DNA of 64,000 nt, from assembly GCA_041398905.1 (NCBI GenBank), contig JAWKTV010000015.1, positions 73,235 to 137,234 of the forward strand, in the 5' to 3' direction. The translations under genes were made by a program, and so were the position numbers. Below, piece by piece: positions 53,501 through 63,831 of the stretch; positions within the stretch are counted from its first letter, which is position 1, and every line of letters begins with the position of its first letter. Origin of the DNA: JAWKTV01 sp041398905 (GTDB lineage: Bacteria; Planctomycetota; Planctomycetia; Planctomycetales; Planctomycetaceae). The notes under the pieces are model-generated. The model searched no databases and was not told the origin of the DNA. It was given only the letters and a program-made list of their open reading frames with translations.

Positions 53501-56500
53501 TCGCTCTTCAACCTCTATGCCGCAAGGCTTCCCGACGAGCGTCTGCCGTTCGCGCGGCGGCTCATCGCGGAAGGTCCGGCGGACTACCAGCCGAGCTACC
53601 GCCAGCGTCTGTACGACCTGTTGCTCGCCGAGCCATGGACGGAGGCGATCGAGGCGGAACTGTTCGCGCTGTGGGCCAACTTGTCGCAAGAGGAGTCGGA
53701 GCCACTGCGGCTCTTCGAGCTGTTGCCGCTGCTCTATCAACTGAACGACACGCTGGTCAGCGGCCGCTATGCCGCCGCGCAAAGAGCGCTCCATGACGCC
53801 GGGAGGACCGACGAGCTGACACGCACGGAGATTGCCGAAAAGTCCAGGGAGCACCTGAGGGACGCCCGGGAAGGCGTCGCGGCGCGACTCATGACACAGA
53901 TCGAACAACGCGGTGCCGAGGCTGGTCCGCTCGGCGACTGGCTGCGGATCGAACGGCTGTATCTCGATGCGAAGCTCGATCGCAACCGCGGCGAAATTCT
54001 GGCGGAATGCTGGCGGTTGCTCGGTGATGCACCGCCGCAGCCGACCGACGATGCCAACACCGAGCTGACGGACGAGCAGGTCAACCGCGAAGTGCTGGCG
54101 ACCCTGCTGCGGGAGCGCGCCTGGGACATGGTCCGCTACTACGTCGCCCGTCGCGATGCGGGTGACAAGTTGATCGACCGGACACTGGCGTACGTCGACG
54201 CCGGCATCGCGCGGGCGATCGAACAGGACCGGAAGGCCAACGCCCAGCGAGCGCAGGCTGCTGACGATCCCGCTGAACCCGCGGCGGATGTCATCGACAC
54301 CGCCAACGCCTGGCGCGCTCAGAAGTATGAACTGCTGCTCGTGCTCGACCGGCCCGACGAGTTGGTCGCGGCTCTGGAGCAATGGAGTGCCGCCAGTGCA
54401 TGGAACGTGCCGTGGAAGCTCGCCCTCGCGCGGCTGCACGCCGAGCGGGGCGACATCGCCGACGCTGTCAAGCTGCTCGAAGCGGTCCGCGACGCCGACG
54501 AACTGCCTGCGAGCGATCTCAAACTGCTCGCGGACCTGTATCTCGTGCAGGACAACCGCGCCGGCTACGACGCCGCCCGGATCGAAGCGTTGCAGGCCGC
54601 CGAGGAATATCAACTGTCAAACGCTCTGCAGCATGTCAGCAACCAGCTCGACAATGGAGAAGGGCCGCACGAGTTGGAAGATTCGACTCTGCTGATGGTA
54701 CGAGCGCTCTTCCAGAAGACCAGTTCACCCGGCAGTTACTACTGGGTGCTTCAAGATCTCTACCGTGGCACGCTCGACTTCCGGCTGTTGAAGATCGTTC
54801 CGGAAACCGTGCTTGGTCGAACGCGGCAGGAGGTGTACTCCGCGCTGGGCACGCTGAACAACAGCATCATCGCGGAGATTCGCAAAGAGGCGACCGCGGA
54901 TGAACTGCTGGCTCACCTGGAGACCGTGCGGGCGAGCATTCAGAACGGCGAAACCCCGCGCGGGGCGGATGCCAATGAGCGCTCGCAGCAGCTCGATTTG
55001 CGGGCGCTCGACCTGCTCGAAGCCATGGTCGAGCGCCGGGCCGCTGAAGTTCAGAACCAGCCCGGGCCACACGTCAGGCAGGCGATCGCGGCGCTTCAGC
55101 GCGCGTTCGACCGGGGCTGGGCGGAAGGCGAGCGTCGCCAGATGGCGGAACTGCTGTATCAGCTTGGCAGCATTTCCAACCGCGAGCTCTCGGAAGAGCA
55201 ACTGCGGGAGTTGGAACAACTGCGGGCCGACTCGGAGCCGCGTAGCGACGAACGGTTGTGGATCGCCTTCTGGCGGGCGAGGGTGCTGTTCGACCGATAC
55301 GACCGCCGGCCCGATGCCGTGCGGTATCTTGATGCCGCGCTCCGCGAGCATGGCGAGCAGACCGGCGGCATCCATCTTTACACCGTCGGCGGAGTCGTCA
55401 CCGGCTACTCCGACATGCTGCAGTCGACGGGTGCCTACCAGCAGGCGGAGCAGTTCATCCAAAGGCAGCTCGACGGCTCCGACAGCGACGAGCGTCGCCG
55501 CGTCTACACGGACCACCTCAACCAACTGTACGAACAGGCGATGCGAGAAAGTGGGCAGACCTCGCTCGGGAAGGGCCATGCCATCTTCGGACCGCTGCTC
55601 GATCGGCTGATGAGCCAGTCCGGCACCGTCGACGACAACCGGCGGTACAACCTCTTGCACCAGTTCGGGAACGTCCTCGACTACGGCTGCGAGCAGAATC
55701 TGCCCGAGGCGAAGCCACGGTTGCTCGACTTCACCACAGAAGCGCTGCCCGAGTTGCTGGCGACTCAGCAAAACTACTACGAGAACCTCATTCAGCACTT
55801 CGCCGAGATCATCGCGCGGCGGGTCGACAAACTGGAAGCTCTCGCCTTCATGCTGGACCGCGTGGAGAAATATCCGCCAAGGTTCGAGTATGGTTGGCAG
55901 GACGCCTGGAGTCGGCACGCCTACTACCTGGCGGACTATCGCTTCCACGCGCATCAGGTCGCGCAAACGGACGAGCAGCGGACGCGGCTGGAAGCTCTCG
56001 AAGCCCGACTGCTCCCACTGGTTCTCGCCGAAATGCGTCGCGATCTCAGCAGCCAGCATCAGCGTTCGCGCTACATCTACTCCGACGACTATCAGTACTT
56101 CTGGAACGAACAACTGCCGACGTTCCTCGCCACTGCGAACGACGTTCTGGACGAGTTCCGCGACTCGCCCCGCACGATCGTCTATACGGCCCAGTACTTC
56201 TATCACGGGCTCAGCGCGTTCGACCGGGCGATCGAGGTCCTGTTGATCGCCGAGCGCCGCGGGCTGCTGGACGATTCGGGACTGTCCCAACTGGTCGACT
56301 ACCTTCACGAACGCAATCGCTATGCCGAGTCGATCTCGCTGCTGGAGCCGTATGTGGAGCGACAGCCCGACCTGATGCACCTGCGGGTCCTGCTGCTGCG
56401 GGCCTATCACCACGCGCAGCGACCGGAGCAATTCGACCAGCTCGCCGCCGCAACGGACGAGCACTTCCATCAGGAGGGCCGCTGGGTCGAGGGGAACATT

Positions 56501-57418
56501 GCGCAGTTCGCGACAGTGATGGTCGAAGCCAAGCGCAATCACCGCGGGGCCGAGCTGTGGGAGGAGGTAATCAGCCTCCATCAGCGAAACGCCCCGAATC
56601 GGGGGATCGGCGATGGGACGCTGATCCACTACTACACGCAGCTCGCGCAGGCGTACTCGCAACTCGGCGACACCGCCAAAGCGGTCGACGCCGCGTCGGG
56701 AGCGATCGTCAGTTGGGGGAACGATCAGGTCAATCGCGAGGCGGCGATCAACAAGCTGCGGGAGATCCTGCACCAGGCGAAGGATGTCGCCGCCTACGTG
56801 CGAAAACTCGACGAGCAGGCGCAGCAAACAGGGGCCGACAGCCCGGTCATCCGCAAGGCGCTGGGACAGGTGTACCAGGCGCGCAAACGCTGGGAGCTGG
56901 CGATCACCCAGTTCAAGCTGGCGATCGAGTTGCAGCCAAATGATCGCGAAGTGCATCAGGCACTGCTCGCCTGTTACGACGCGACTGGCGACCAGCAGGC
57001 GGCGGTGCAGCAGTTGCTGGCGCAGATCGACTTCGACCGTCACAACCTCGAAGCCTACAAGTCGCTGGCCGAGCGGACGAAGGGGGATCCGGCACTCGCC
57101 GAACGGGCCGCGACATCCATCGTCGAATCCGCTCCCAATGAGGCCGAATCGCATCAGGCCCTGGCCGAGTATCGGCAGTCGCAGGCAGACTGGGCGGCGG
57201 CCGTGCCTCACTGGCGGCGGGTCGCCGAGTTGCGGAAGCTCGAACCGACCGGACTCTTGGGGCTGGCGAAAGCCCAGTTGGAAGCCCGACAGTGGCAGTC
57301 GATCGGCGACACCCTCAAACAACTGCGAACGACCGAGTGGCCGTCACGCTTCGGCGATGTGCAGCAGCAGGTGCGGGAACTCGAAGCGGAAGCCGAGCGA
57401 AGGAAGCAGGCCCTCTAG
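47506..57418 (+). CDS. Giant membrane sensor/anti-sigma candidate: LolA-like, FecR-like, VIT, vWFA and TPR domains (about 3,300 aa, frameshifted)
   Basis: A Pro/Ala-rich cytosolic start (residues 1-83) and one membrane helix (84-105, LALLASTLVAALGTWFATG) lead to a LolA-like region (110-295, YVRQPGELRWEE), a FecR-like domain (303-400, LLQPGDWVRTDKRGANAVTL, GPGSLLEVISANEARLHGGV), a VIT domain (445-575, ETFVNHTNSRMEGTFHFPLP) and vWFA (about 690-870) with a complete MIDAS (CDTSGSM, GWTNLDQA, YIGDG). A Gly-rich linker (about residue 1090) and roughly 1,900 residues of TPR-type helices follow (LGQVYQARKRWELAITQFKL near the end). The frame shifts near 49407, 50650, 50700 and 51365. The TPR part could be a separate gene starting at 51374, but no stop, gap or ribosome binding site supports that. 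Confidence 0.7.
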
Positions 57419-57644
57419 TCGCTGTCCGGTCCGCGAGCAGTAATGCCAGTTTGACCCACCAGCACTCGTCGCCCCCGCATTCCGGTTCGCCTTACCCCAA
57501 TCCGACGAATGACCTCGGAAGATCTCACCATCCCAACATTCTTAAGAAATCTTGGAGGAATTCTGTCCCCTGGCACCACGCTGCTCCGCAGAGAGTGTCA
57601 TGAGTGGACAACCTTCCCCAACTTTCCAGTACGGAGAAACAGAG

Positions 57645-58025
57645 ATGAAAACGTTCGCACTCACTTTGATCGCGGCGGCGGGGGTACTATTGGCCAGCGG
57701 CAACACCGTGGAAGCCGGTGGTTGCGGATACGGAGGTCGCGGCGGCTACGGCGTGGGGTATGGTGGCGGCTACGGCGGTGGCTTCAGCTGGAATCGCGGT
57801 TCGAGCTGGGGAATTCGTTCAAGCTGGGACCGCGGCTACGGCGGGCATGTTCATCACAACGTCAACCCGTACAACGCGTCCTGGGGGGGCGGGCATATCG
57901 GCTATCACGACACCAGCCCCTTCGACTACGTCCCGACCACCGTCATCCCGCACGGCAACCACTTTCACGTGCAGCCCGGCGGTTACTACTACCATCAGAC
58001 AGGCCACTGGGATCTGTATCACTAA
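57645..58025 (+). CDS. Small Gly/Tyr/His-rich exported protein
   Basis: 126 residues: a signal peptide (MKTFALTLIAAAGVLLASGN) and a body rich in Gly, Tyr and His (GGCGYGGRGGYGVGYGGGYG, later HVHHNVNPYNASW and FHVQPGGYYYHQTGHWDLYH). GAGAAACAGAG precedes ATG 57645; an upstream in-frame ATG at 57552 is less likely because the signal would be internal. No family is recognised. The Tyr-His-rich C-terminal end recalls small planctomycete surface proteins that may bind metals or coat the cell, which is inference only. A bidirectional hairpin follows. Confidence 0.75.
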   Translation: MKTFALTLIAAAGVLLASGNTVEAGGCGYGGRGGYGVGYGGGYGGGFSWNRGSSWGIRSSWDRGYGGHVHHNVNPYNASWGGGHIGYHDTSPFDYVPTTVIPHGNHFHVQPGGYYYHQTGHWDLYH

Positions 58026-58089
58026 CCCGGTGGACGCTGGCCAATTGGCCGGCGCCTGCCGAACAGTGGTCTCATCTAGAGTTGGGAAC

Positions 58090-58136
58090 ACATCAGCCTG
58101 TGACCGGTGCGTCGCACCAGGTTCACGGGCTGATGT
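58090..58136. terminator. Long hairpin between convergent genes
   Basis: ACATCAGCC (58090-58098) pairs with GGCTGATGT (58128-58136), and inside it GGTGCG/CGCACC forms an inner stem around a single-base loop, giving a nearly continuous hairpin. It lies between the Gly-rich gene and the convergent coiled-coil gene and may end both transcripts. Confidence 0.7.
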
Positions 58137-58156
58137 CGCGCGCCTCCGACAGCTTC

Positions 58157-59701
58157 CTAGAACCCACGACCTGTGGAGAACCCTCGCTGCTGCCTGGGGC
58201 CGCGTCCACCGTCGGGAATGGCCCGATCGATCGTTGAGCTGCTGAGCCGGCTCTGCTGACGTCTCGCCACGCTCCGCTCGGCTGAGCGGCGAATAGTGTC
58301 CCGCGAAGCGTTCGTCACGGCCGACACCGCCGCGTGCGCCAACACCTGCAGCAGCACCTGCGTCGTCGGGTGGGACATCAAGTCACCGGACGACCGCGTC
58401 GACGACTCGATCCATGTCGGCTCGAACTGCAGTTGCCTCTCGATCGCCTGCCAGAGATCATCCTGTCGCATGCCGCCTTCACGAAACAGCCGGATGTCCC
58501 GTTCAATGGCGTCATCGCTATCGGTCGAGCAGCGGTCGGAATCCAGGTTCGCCTGTTCAGCCCGGCGAACGACGAAGCCCATCCCTTCGCTCAACGATTC
58601 GGCCGCCTGTGACTTGCGGAGCATCGCGTCAACCTCGGGCCTTGTTTGCTCGATCCGCTCCGAGAGCCACCGAACCTTCGCCACCAAATCGTCATCGATC
58701 GGATCCGGCGTCGCCCGCGCCTGACTTTCAAGCACGGCTGACTCGGTTTGCTCGATAAACAACGTCAAGCGTTCGAGCGCCTCGCGATAGAACCGCCCCT
58801 GCTGTGAACCCAGCCGCTCCAGATCCTGTTCCACCTGGTGGACCTGTTCCTGCTCGTCGCTCAGCCGGCTCAGCAGGCGGTCCCGCTGGTCTCCCAGACC
58901 GGCCCCCTGCTCCAGAACGCTCGGCAGTCCTATCACTTCCGCGTGTCGAGCATGCGCGGCTTCCACCTCGGCCATCAAGGCTTCGAAAGCTTCCCGCCGC
59001 AGGCCCACTTCTTCATTGATGCGGGCCGGCGTGCTCTGCAGGAACTCATAGCCTTGCCGGGCGCGGACGAAGTCAATGTAGCGGGCCAGCCAACCATCAA
59101 TCTGTCGCGTCAAGCCCTTCCGCGGATAATCAGCCGTGCCATAGCCTCGCCGCAGCAGATACTTGAACAGCCGGCTGCGATCGTAGGCCGGCAACTTCCT
59201 GCTCGCTTCCAGTTGCACTTCCTGAGCGCGGAGTTCGTTGGCCTGCAATTGCAGCTCCGCCTGCACGGCCTCACCCGACAGACGTTGAAACTCCGTGTCC
59301 TGCTCGAGTTGCTCCGCGAGCTGCTGCTCCAGTTGTTCGCGCTGCGCGACGATGATGTTCAGTTGCTCGGTGAGCGTCGCAACTTCGGCCTGAGTGGCTT
59401 CGACCACCCGCAGACAACGTTGCAGCCGACCTTCCAGTTCGGCCTGCGTCTGTTCCTGTCGACGCAGGATCCCCTGCAAGTCGGCTTGAATGCCTGAGAA
59501 GGTCGCGGCAATCGTGGTTGGCGACACCTCCGGCAGCGCATGTGCCGCGAGTTCCAGCACGGCTTGCGTGCGGTCACCAGCGATGTCGCGCAGCCGCTCG
59601 TCGATCGCGGCGTAGCTTTGACGCTGACGCGCCGCTTCAGCACGTACCTCGTCCAGGTGGTGCCGCAGTCTGCGGAGGACTTCACGACCGGGTGTGGGCA
59701 T
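58157..59701 (-). CDS. Hypothetical coiled-coil protein
   Basis: 514 residues, no signal peptide or membrane segment. Residues ~60-165 and ~240-330 are rich in Glu, Gln, Arg and Leu with heptad character (LTEQLNIIVAQREQLEQQLA, LSRLSDEQEQVHQVEQDLER). A possible compact part lies between (SRLFKYLLRRGYGTADYPRK). No known domain is recognised. The C-terminus is basic and Ser/Arg-rich. Uniform codon use and a clean frame make it a real gene. It may be structural or a scaffold; function unknown. It is followed on the same strand side by folE upstream with a 119-base gap. Confidence 0.75.
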   Translation of the reverse strand: MPTPGREVLRRLRHHLDEVRAEAARQRQSYAAIDERLRDIAGDRTQAVLELAAHALPEVSPTTIAATFSGIQADLQGILRRQEQTQAELEGRLQRCLRVVEATQAEVATLTEQLNIIVAQREQLEQQLAEQLEQDTEFQRLSGEAVQAELQLQANELRAQEVQLEASRKLPAYDRSRLFKYLLRRGYGTADYPRKGLTRQIDGWLARYIDFVRARQGYEFLQSTPARINEEVGLRREAFEALMAEVEAAHARHAEVIGLPSVLEQGAGLGDQRDRLLSRLSDEQEQVHQVEQDLERLGSQQGRFYREALERLTLFIEQTESAVLESQARATPDPIDDDLVAKVRWLSERIEQTRPEVDAMLRKSQAAESLSEGMGFVVRRAEQANLDSDRCSTDSDDAIERDIRLFREGGMRQDDLWQAIERQLQFEPTWIESSTRSSGDLMSHPTTQVLLQVLAHAAVSAVTNASRDTIRRSAERSVARRQQSRLSSSTIDRAIPDGGRGPRQQRGFSTGRGF

Positions 59702-59820
59702 GGCGGAGCGGGTGCGAAGACAAACAGTGGGCGGACGGCCTGATAAGTTCGCCCCCGAGGCCGCGACAGGTCAAGCCTCCTACGTCCCGGCGTGTGTTCC
59801 AACGGACGACTCGGCGGGAG

Positions 59821-60414
59821 TCACCGCCGCGGATCGGTGATCAGTGACATCGCCTCGGCACGGCTGGACGGGTTGTTGCGAAACAGTCCCCGCACCGCAC
59901 TGGTGATCGTCAATGCGCCGGGCTTCTTCACGCCGCGAATCGTCATGCAGCTATGCTCGGCCTCCAGCACCACAATCACCCCTTTCGCATTCAGCTCGCT
60001 GTCGAGCAGGTCGGCGATCTGGTGCGTCATCCGTTCCTGCACCTGAGGGCGGCGCGAGATCTCCTCGACGATCCGCGCGAGCTTGCTCAACCCAACCACC
60101 TTGCCCCGCGGCAGATACCCGACGTGCGCGACGCCAATGAAAGGCAACAGGTGATGCTCGCACATGCTGTTGAAGCTGATGTCCCGCACCAGCACCATCT
60201 CGTCGTACTCTTCCAGAAACACTTTCTGCAAATGCTTGGCCGGCTCGGCCCGCAGGCCGCTGAACAGCTCGGCGTACATCCGGGCGACTCGGCTCGGCGT
60301 CTCGAGCAGGCCATCTCGGTCCGGGTCTTCGCCAATGGCGGCGAGAATCTCGCGGACCGCACGCTCGATACGCGGAAGATCGGCGGCGGGTGCGGGCGTC
60401 GGTTGGTCGTTCAT
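59821..60414 (-). CDS. folE: GTP cyclohydrolase I
   Basis: 197 residues; converts GTP to 7,8-dihydroneopterin triphosphate, first step of folate-type pterin synthesis. Zinc ligands and active site are intact: ISFNSMCEHHLLPFIGVAHV and EAEHSCMTIRGVKKPGALT, plus RRPQVQERMTHQIAD. The start is ATG 60414 (MNDQPTP) with GAGAG upstream; ATG 60423 adds three residues. In an organism with Mch, the same enzyme may also supply pterin for tetrahydromethanopterin-type cofactors, an inference. It stands alone. Confidence 0.95.
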   Translation of the reverse strand: MNDQPTPAPAADLPRIERAVREILAAIGEDPDRDGLLETPSRVARMYAELFSGLRAEPAKHLQKVFLEEYDEMVLVRDISFNSMCEHHLLPFIGVAHVGYLPRGKVVGLSKLARIVEEISRRPQVQERMTHQIADLLDSELNAKGVIVVLEAEHSCMTIRGVKKPGALTITSAVRGLFRNNPSSRAEAMSLITDPRR

Positions 60415-60811
60415 GTCTCTCATCCACAAGGCGCGGTCGTGCTCATGTCGTCTCAGCAGTTTAGACAACCCGCCGCAAAAGACGAGTTGCCAAGTTCCCC
60501 GACTCCGCAGTGGGCGCGGTCCCCCAATGGTGGGGCTGCGGGATTGCCATCGGTGCTGGCGAGCCGGTGGCCGTGAGGCCCCGGCCCGTCGAGCGCGGTG
60601 CCGTAGGCCGGCTCGCCAGAAATCTTGTGTGGGCGCGCGAGTGTGTCCGTGTCGCCGGGACTGTGACATGTCCGCCCCGCGGCTTCCCCACCAGCCGCAG
60701 GACCAACTCAGTCAATCGATCGTTGGGGAAATTGGCCCGAAGAAGGATCAGCGACCAGATTCTCCTCACGCACACGCAATTCCAACGCACCACCCGTGTC
60801 GCACGCGCTGC
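60415..60811. other. Intergenic region with a 12-base inverted repeat
   Basis: About 400 bases without a gene. CTGGCGAGCCGG (60556-60567) and CCGGCTCGCCAG (60608-60619) are perfect complements with a 40-base GC-rich spacer, resembling a REP-like or MITE-like hairpin. It lies in the folE upstream region. Confidence 0.5.
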
Positions 60812-61477
60812 TTAGAGAATGTTGGTGATCGTCCGCTCGATCAACAGATCGTTATCGAGCTTCCGCTCGGCGCTGTCCTCCAGCAGGCGGAAGGCCACCA
60901 GCACTTTGCCGGCGTTCCCGTCCACAACACCCTCGACCAGACGATAGCGACTGTGGTTCGACGGGAGTTCTCCCAGCCGGCTGCGAAAGCGGACCGGCAC
61001 CCCCCGGACGACGAATTCGAGCGCCGGCTGCTCCGCGACGATCTTGAGCGGTGGTCCCCCTGATCCCTTCTCGCGCAACGTTCGCTCCACATGATCGCGA
61101 ATGTCCGGCTCACTCATCAGTCTGCTGTCGACCTGCAGAAACATCAGCAGGCCATCCTCGTTGTCCAGCAGTTCGTAGTAGCTGCCACGCAGGTCGACGA
61201 GCCACAGCAGGTTCCACTGCACGGTGCCCCGCGGTGCGAATTTCTCCGGCACCTGCACGCGCAGCATCTCCGCCGTGCGAGCGCTGGCAAGTTCCGGGTC
61301 CTCCGAGAGTTCCGGGCGGAAGAACCACGCACTGAAACCACACACGCCGCAGAAGCCCAGCAGCAGTGCCGTCGAAAGGCTGACAAGCACCGCGCGCAGC
61401 CGGTTCCGCCACGGCGAAACCGGCGGCTCCAGCATGCGGCGAACAACGGGGGATGGCTCGGAAGTCTCTTTCATCAC
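60812..61477 (-). CDS. Single-pass membrane protein of unknown function
   Basis: 221 residues: a short cytosolic start (MMKETSEPSPVVRRMLEPPV), one membrane helix near residues 28-52 (LVSLSTALLLGFCGVCGFSA) and an extracytoplasmic domain of about 165 residues with mixed beta character (RVQVPEKFAPRGTVQWNLLW, GVPVRFRSRLGELPSNHSRY). No family is recognised by eye. It lies 60 bases after the MFS transporter gene on the same strand, so the two may be co-transcribed. ATG 61474 is an equally good start. Confidence 0.75.
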   Translation of the reverse strand: MMKETSEPSPVVRRMLEPPVSPWRNRLRAVLVSLSTALLLGFCGVCGFSAWFFRPELSEDPELASARTAEMLRVQVPEKFAPRGTVQWNLLWLVDLRGSYYELLDNEDGLLMFLQVDSRLMSEPDIRDHVERTLREKGSGGPPLKIVAEQPALEFVVRGVPVRFRSRLGELPSNHSRYRLVEGVVDGNAGKVLVAFRLLEDSAERKLDNDLLIERTITNIL

Positions 61478-61536
61478 CGGGCAGCTTGCTGTCTGAAGTC
61501 CTGCGAGTCCAGTCCGAACGACTCGACTCGATCCGC

Positions 61537-62888
61537 TTATTTGGGCGAAGTCGCCGGTCCTTCAACGCCGGGCTGCACGGTATCCTCGATCGTTGCCGAG
61601 GTCTGGTACTGCTTCAGTCGCGGGAACGTCAGCCGAAACAGCAGCATTGCAATCCCCAGCCCCACTGCCGGCCAGGCGAAGATCTGACCAAAGTGCACCT
61701 CGCCGGTCGATGGCTCCGTGGCCCGCTGCACCAGCGGGCGGCTCATCAGCAGCCCCAAGGGCATCGCGATGCCGAGGGTGAGGAACGCGAAGATGTTCTG
61801 CGCGCTCGCCCGCAGGTCCGGCGAGCACTTCGCATCGATATACAACTGGATGACGATCACCAGGAACACATGACAAACCCCGTGCAGTGCGATGCTCAGC
61901 AGCGTCAACGACACCGGAGGCTCGAACGCGAGGACCGCGTAACGCAGCATCCAGGCCCCCATCCCGAACAGGAACGTCCCCCGAATGCCATAACGCCGCA
62001 GTATCCACGGTAACAGCAGCAGCGCCGGGAACTCGGAAATCTGCCCGATCGTCATCACCGCCGGCACCCAGTCCGCATGAAAGTGCTGCTGCTCCAGCAG
62101 CGGCGGCACCGCCAGCGAGTACAGAGGCATCACCAGCCCCAACAGAAAACTGAAAAACGCCAGCAGCAGGAACGAGCGTTCCCAGAACATCTTCAGCACC
62201 GCCAATGGTGCGATGCTCCCCTTCGTCGTCCGGCTCGGCGGAGACGGCGGCAGGAACACGCAGAAGCTGCTCAGCATGAAACTCAGAATCGCCGCGATGT
62301 GGAACGCGTCGTCACTGGTCGGGCCAGGCAACTGCCGAATCAGCCCGTCGATCCGGTAGACCATCTCTTCAGTCGACGGAAACGTCTCGCGGATCCAATG
62401 CTGAGCGTCCCGCCACTGCAGCCACACCGACAATAGCAGCCCCCCCAGCACCCAACCGAGCGTACCGAAGATCCGCACCTGACCAAACTGACGCTCCGGC
62501 TCCGGCAAATGCCGGAAGGTCAGCGCGCTCGCCAGCGGCATCGTTGGCAGGTACAGCGCGGCGAACAGCCCCAGCAGCCAGAACACCAGCCCGAACCACT
62601 GCGCCTCAACCGCGACCGGAATCATCAGCAGCGTCACGCCGCCAAACAGGTGAGCGATCGACAGGTACCGCTCCATGTTCATCCACCGATCGCAAATCTG
62701 CCCGGTGACGATCGGCGCCACCACAACCCCACCGCCCAATCGCCAGCAGCGGCCCGGTCCTCCAGGGGCAACCCGTGCGAGGTGAAATACAGCGGCAGGT
62801 AAGTCAGCAGCGAGCCGGTGATTCCCCATTCGAGAAACCACAGCACCGAGAGTCGCCAGCGTATCCTCCAGCGGAGCCTCTGCGACAT
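61537..62888 (-). CDS. MFS transporter, nucleoside:H+ symporter-like (one frameshift)
   Basis: About 450 residues with 12 membrane segments. The start MSQRLRWRIRWRLSVLWFLE and EWGITGSLLTYLPLYFTSHG lies in one frame, then near 62740 an indel passes to VVVAPIVTGQICDRWMNMER and the rest. FLEWG at the N-terminus, the QICDRW loop and LPEPERQFGQVRIFGTLGWV resemble the NupG/XapB nucleoside:H+ symporter family. The open frame from 62841 in the second frame is not the true N-terminus. Substrate is predicted as nucleosides but not proven; some planctomycete members have unknown cargo. A small membrane protein gene follows. Confidence 0.83.
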
Positions 62889-63381
62889 CTCGAAGACTTT
62901 CGGCACAGACGTGCGTGAACAGTGAGTGACCCCGGCCTACCCGGCGAGCCCAGAACGACCGGCGATCTTACGCGCCAAAGTCACAGCCTCGCAATGCGAG
63001 CCGGGCGAACTAACCACCAGCGAACAGATCACCAGATCGGCCTGACCGCTCAGTTCGACAGTTGGGGCAGACTCGACACCGAGAGGTGGGCATCAACTTG
63101 ACATCCCCTGCACCGGGGCAACGGACTCCCAGGCCACCCAAGCCGGGCGATCTCATCCCCCCCGCAACCCGTCCGCAGTCCGGCATGCGGCGACTTGGCG
63201 CCTCCGCACCTCCGCATTCAAATTCATCACCTCCACCATATCACGACCGCGCCAATGTTCCACAATGCGGCAGTGTGTGTTTGACTTAATGATGGAGGCG
63301 CGTTAGCCTCTGCACGTCAATCCACACCGTGGCGCGATACTCTCGCACAGACCGGTCCCGTCTGATCGCTGCACCAGTGGA
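62889..63381. other. Intergenic region
   Basis: About 490 bases between divergent genes. No frame has family similarity and no clear promoter, hairpin or RNA was found. Confidence 0.5.
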
Positions 63382-63831
63382 ATGCACAGCTCTTCCACAA
63401 CAAGGACTCGCTATGCTCACCGCTCTCCGCTCTCCGCTCTCCGCTCTAATCCCCTGAGAGGCCCCCGTCGCGGTGCCCTCCTCGGGTTCCTCATCCTGAT
63501 CGCATCGGCACAGTTGGCGGTCGCCGGTGAGTACGTCTTCGATCACACGTTCACACGGGCCGGAGACACGCGCGGCACGGAATGGTGGCGCATCAAGATG
63601 TGGAACACCAGCACCAGCCCGGCGACAGCGGTCCACAGTAAGCGCTACGACGCCACCTATGATCCCGCCACGAACTTGACCACCTACACCATCAACAATC
63701 ACGTTTGGCAACCGCCGGGTGGTGTGAAGTACGTGAGCGCCGTAGCGTGGACCCAACTTCACAACGTGACAACGCCGCCGAATCCACACTGGTACAACTA
63801 TGGAATGTACGAGCCATTGTGGTCGTTTTGA
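63382..63831 (+). CDS. Small exported protein of unknown function
   Basis: 149 residues. A basic leader followed by a hydrophobic stretch (GALLGFLILIASAQLAVAGE) is a signal peptide, and the mature part (~95 residues) has beta-type aromatic-rich sequence (FTRAGDTRGTEWWRIKMWNT, YTINNHVWQPPGGVKY). No family recognised. The DNA at 63419-63449 has four copies of CGCTCTC, so an indel near the start could alter the leader; ATG 63382 is used as the frame start. Confidence 0.6.
   Translation: MHSSSTTRTRYAHRSPLSALRSNPLRGPRRGALLGFLILIASAQLAVAGEYVFDHTFTRAGDTRGTEWWRIKMWNTSTSPATAVHSKRYDATYDPATNLTTYTINNHVWQPPGGVKYVSAVAWTQLHNVTTPPNPHWYNYGMYEPLWSF

Noticed and set aside
52127..54613. An 828-codon open frame on the minus strand
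   Set aside because: It lies fully opposite the TPR part of the giant protein, whose frame has family-like TPR sequence. The antisense product is His/Arg/Gln-rich without motifs, as expected in high-GC DNA.
54725..57322. An 865-codon minus-strand open frame
   Set aside because: Shadow of the same TPR region; no motif and composition typical of antisense frames.
51368..57418. Independent TPR gene
   Set aside because: No ribosome binding site or gap before 51374, and the preceding Gly-rich frame runs into it with only an indel. Kept as an alternative only.
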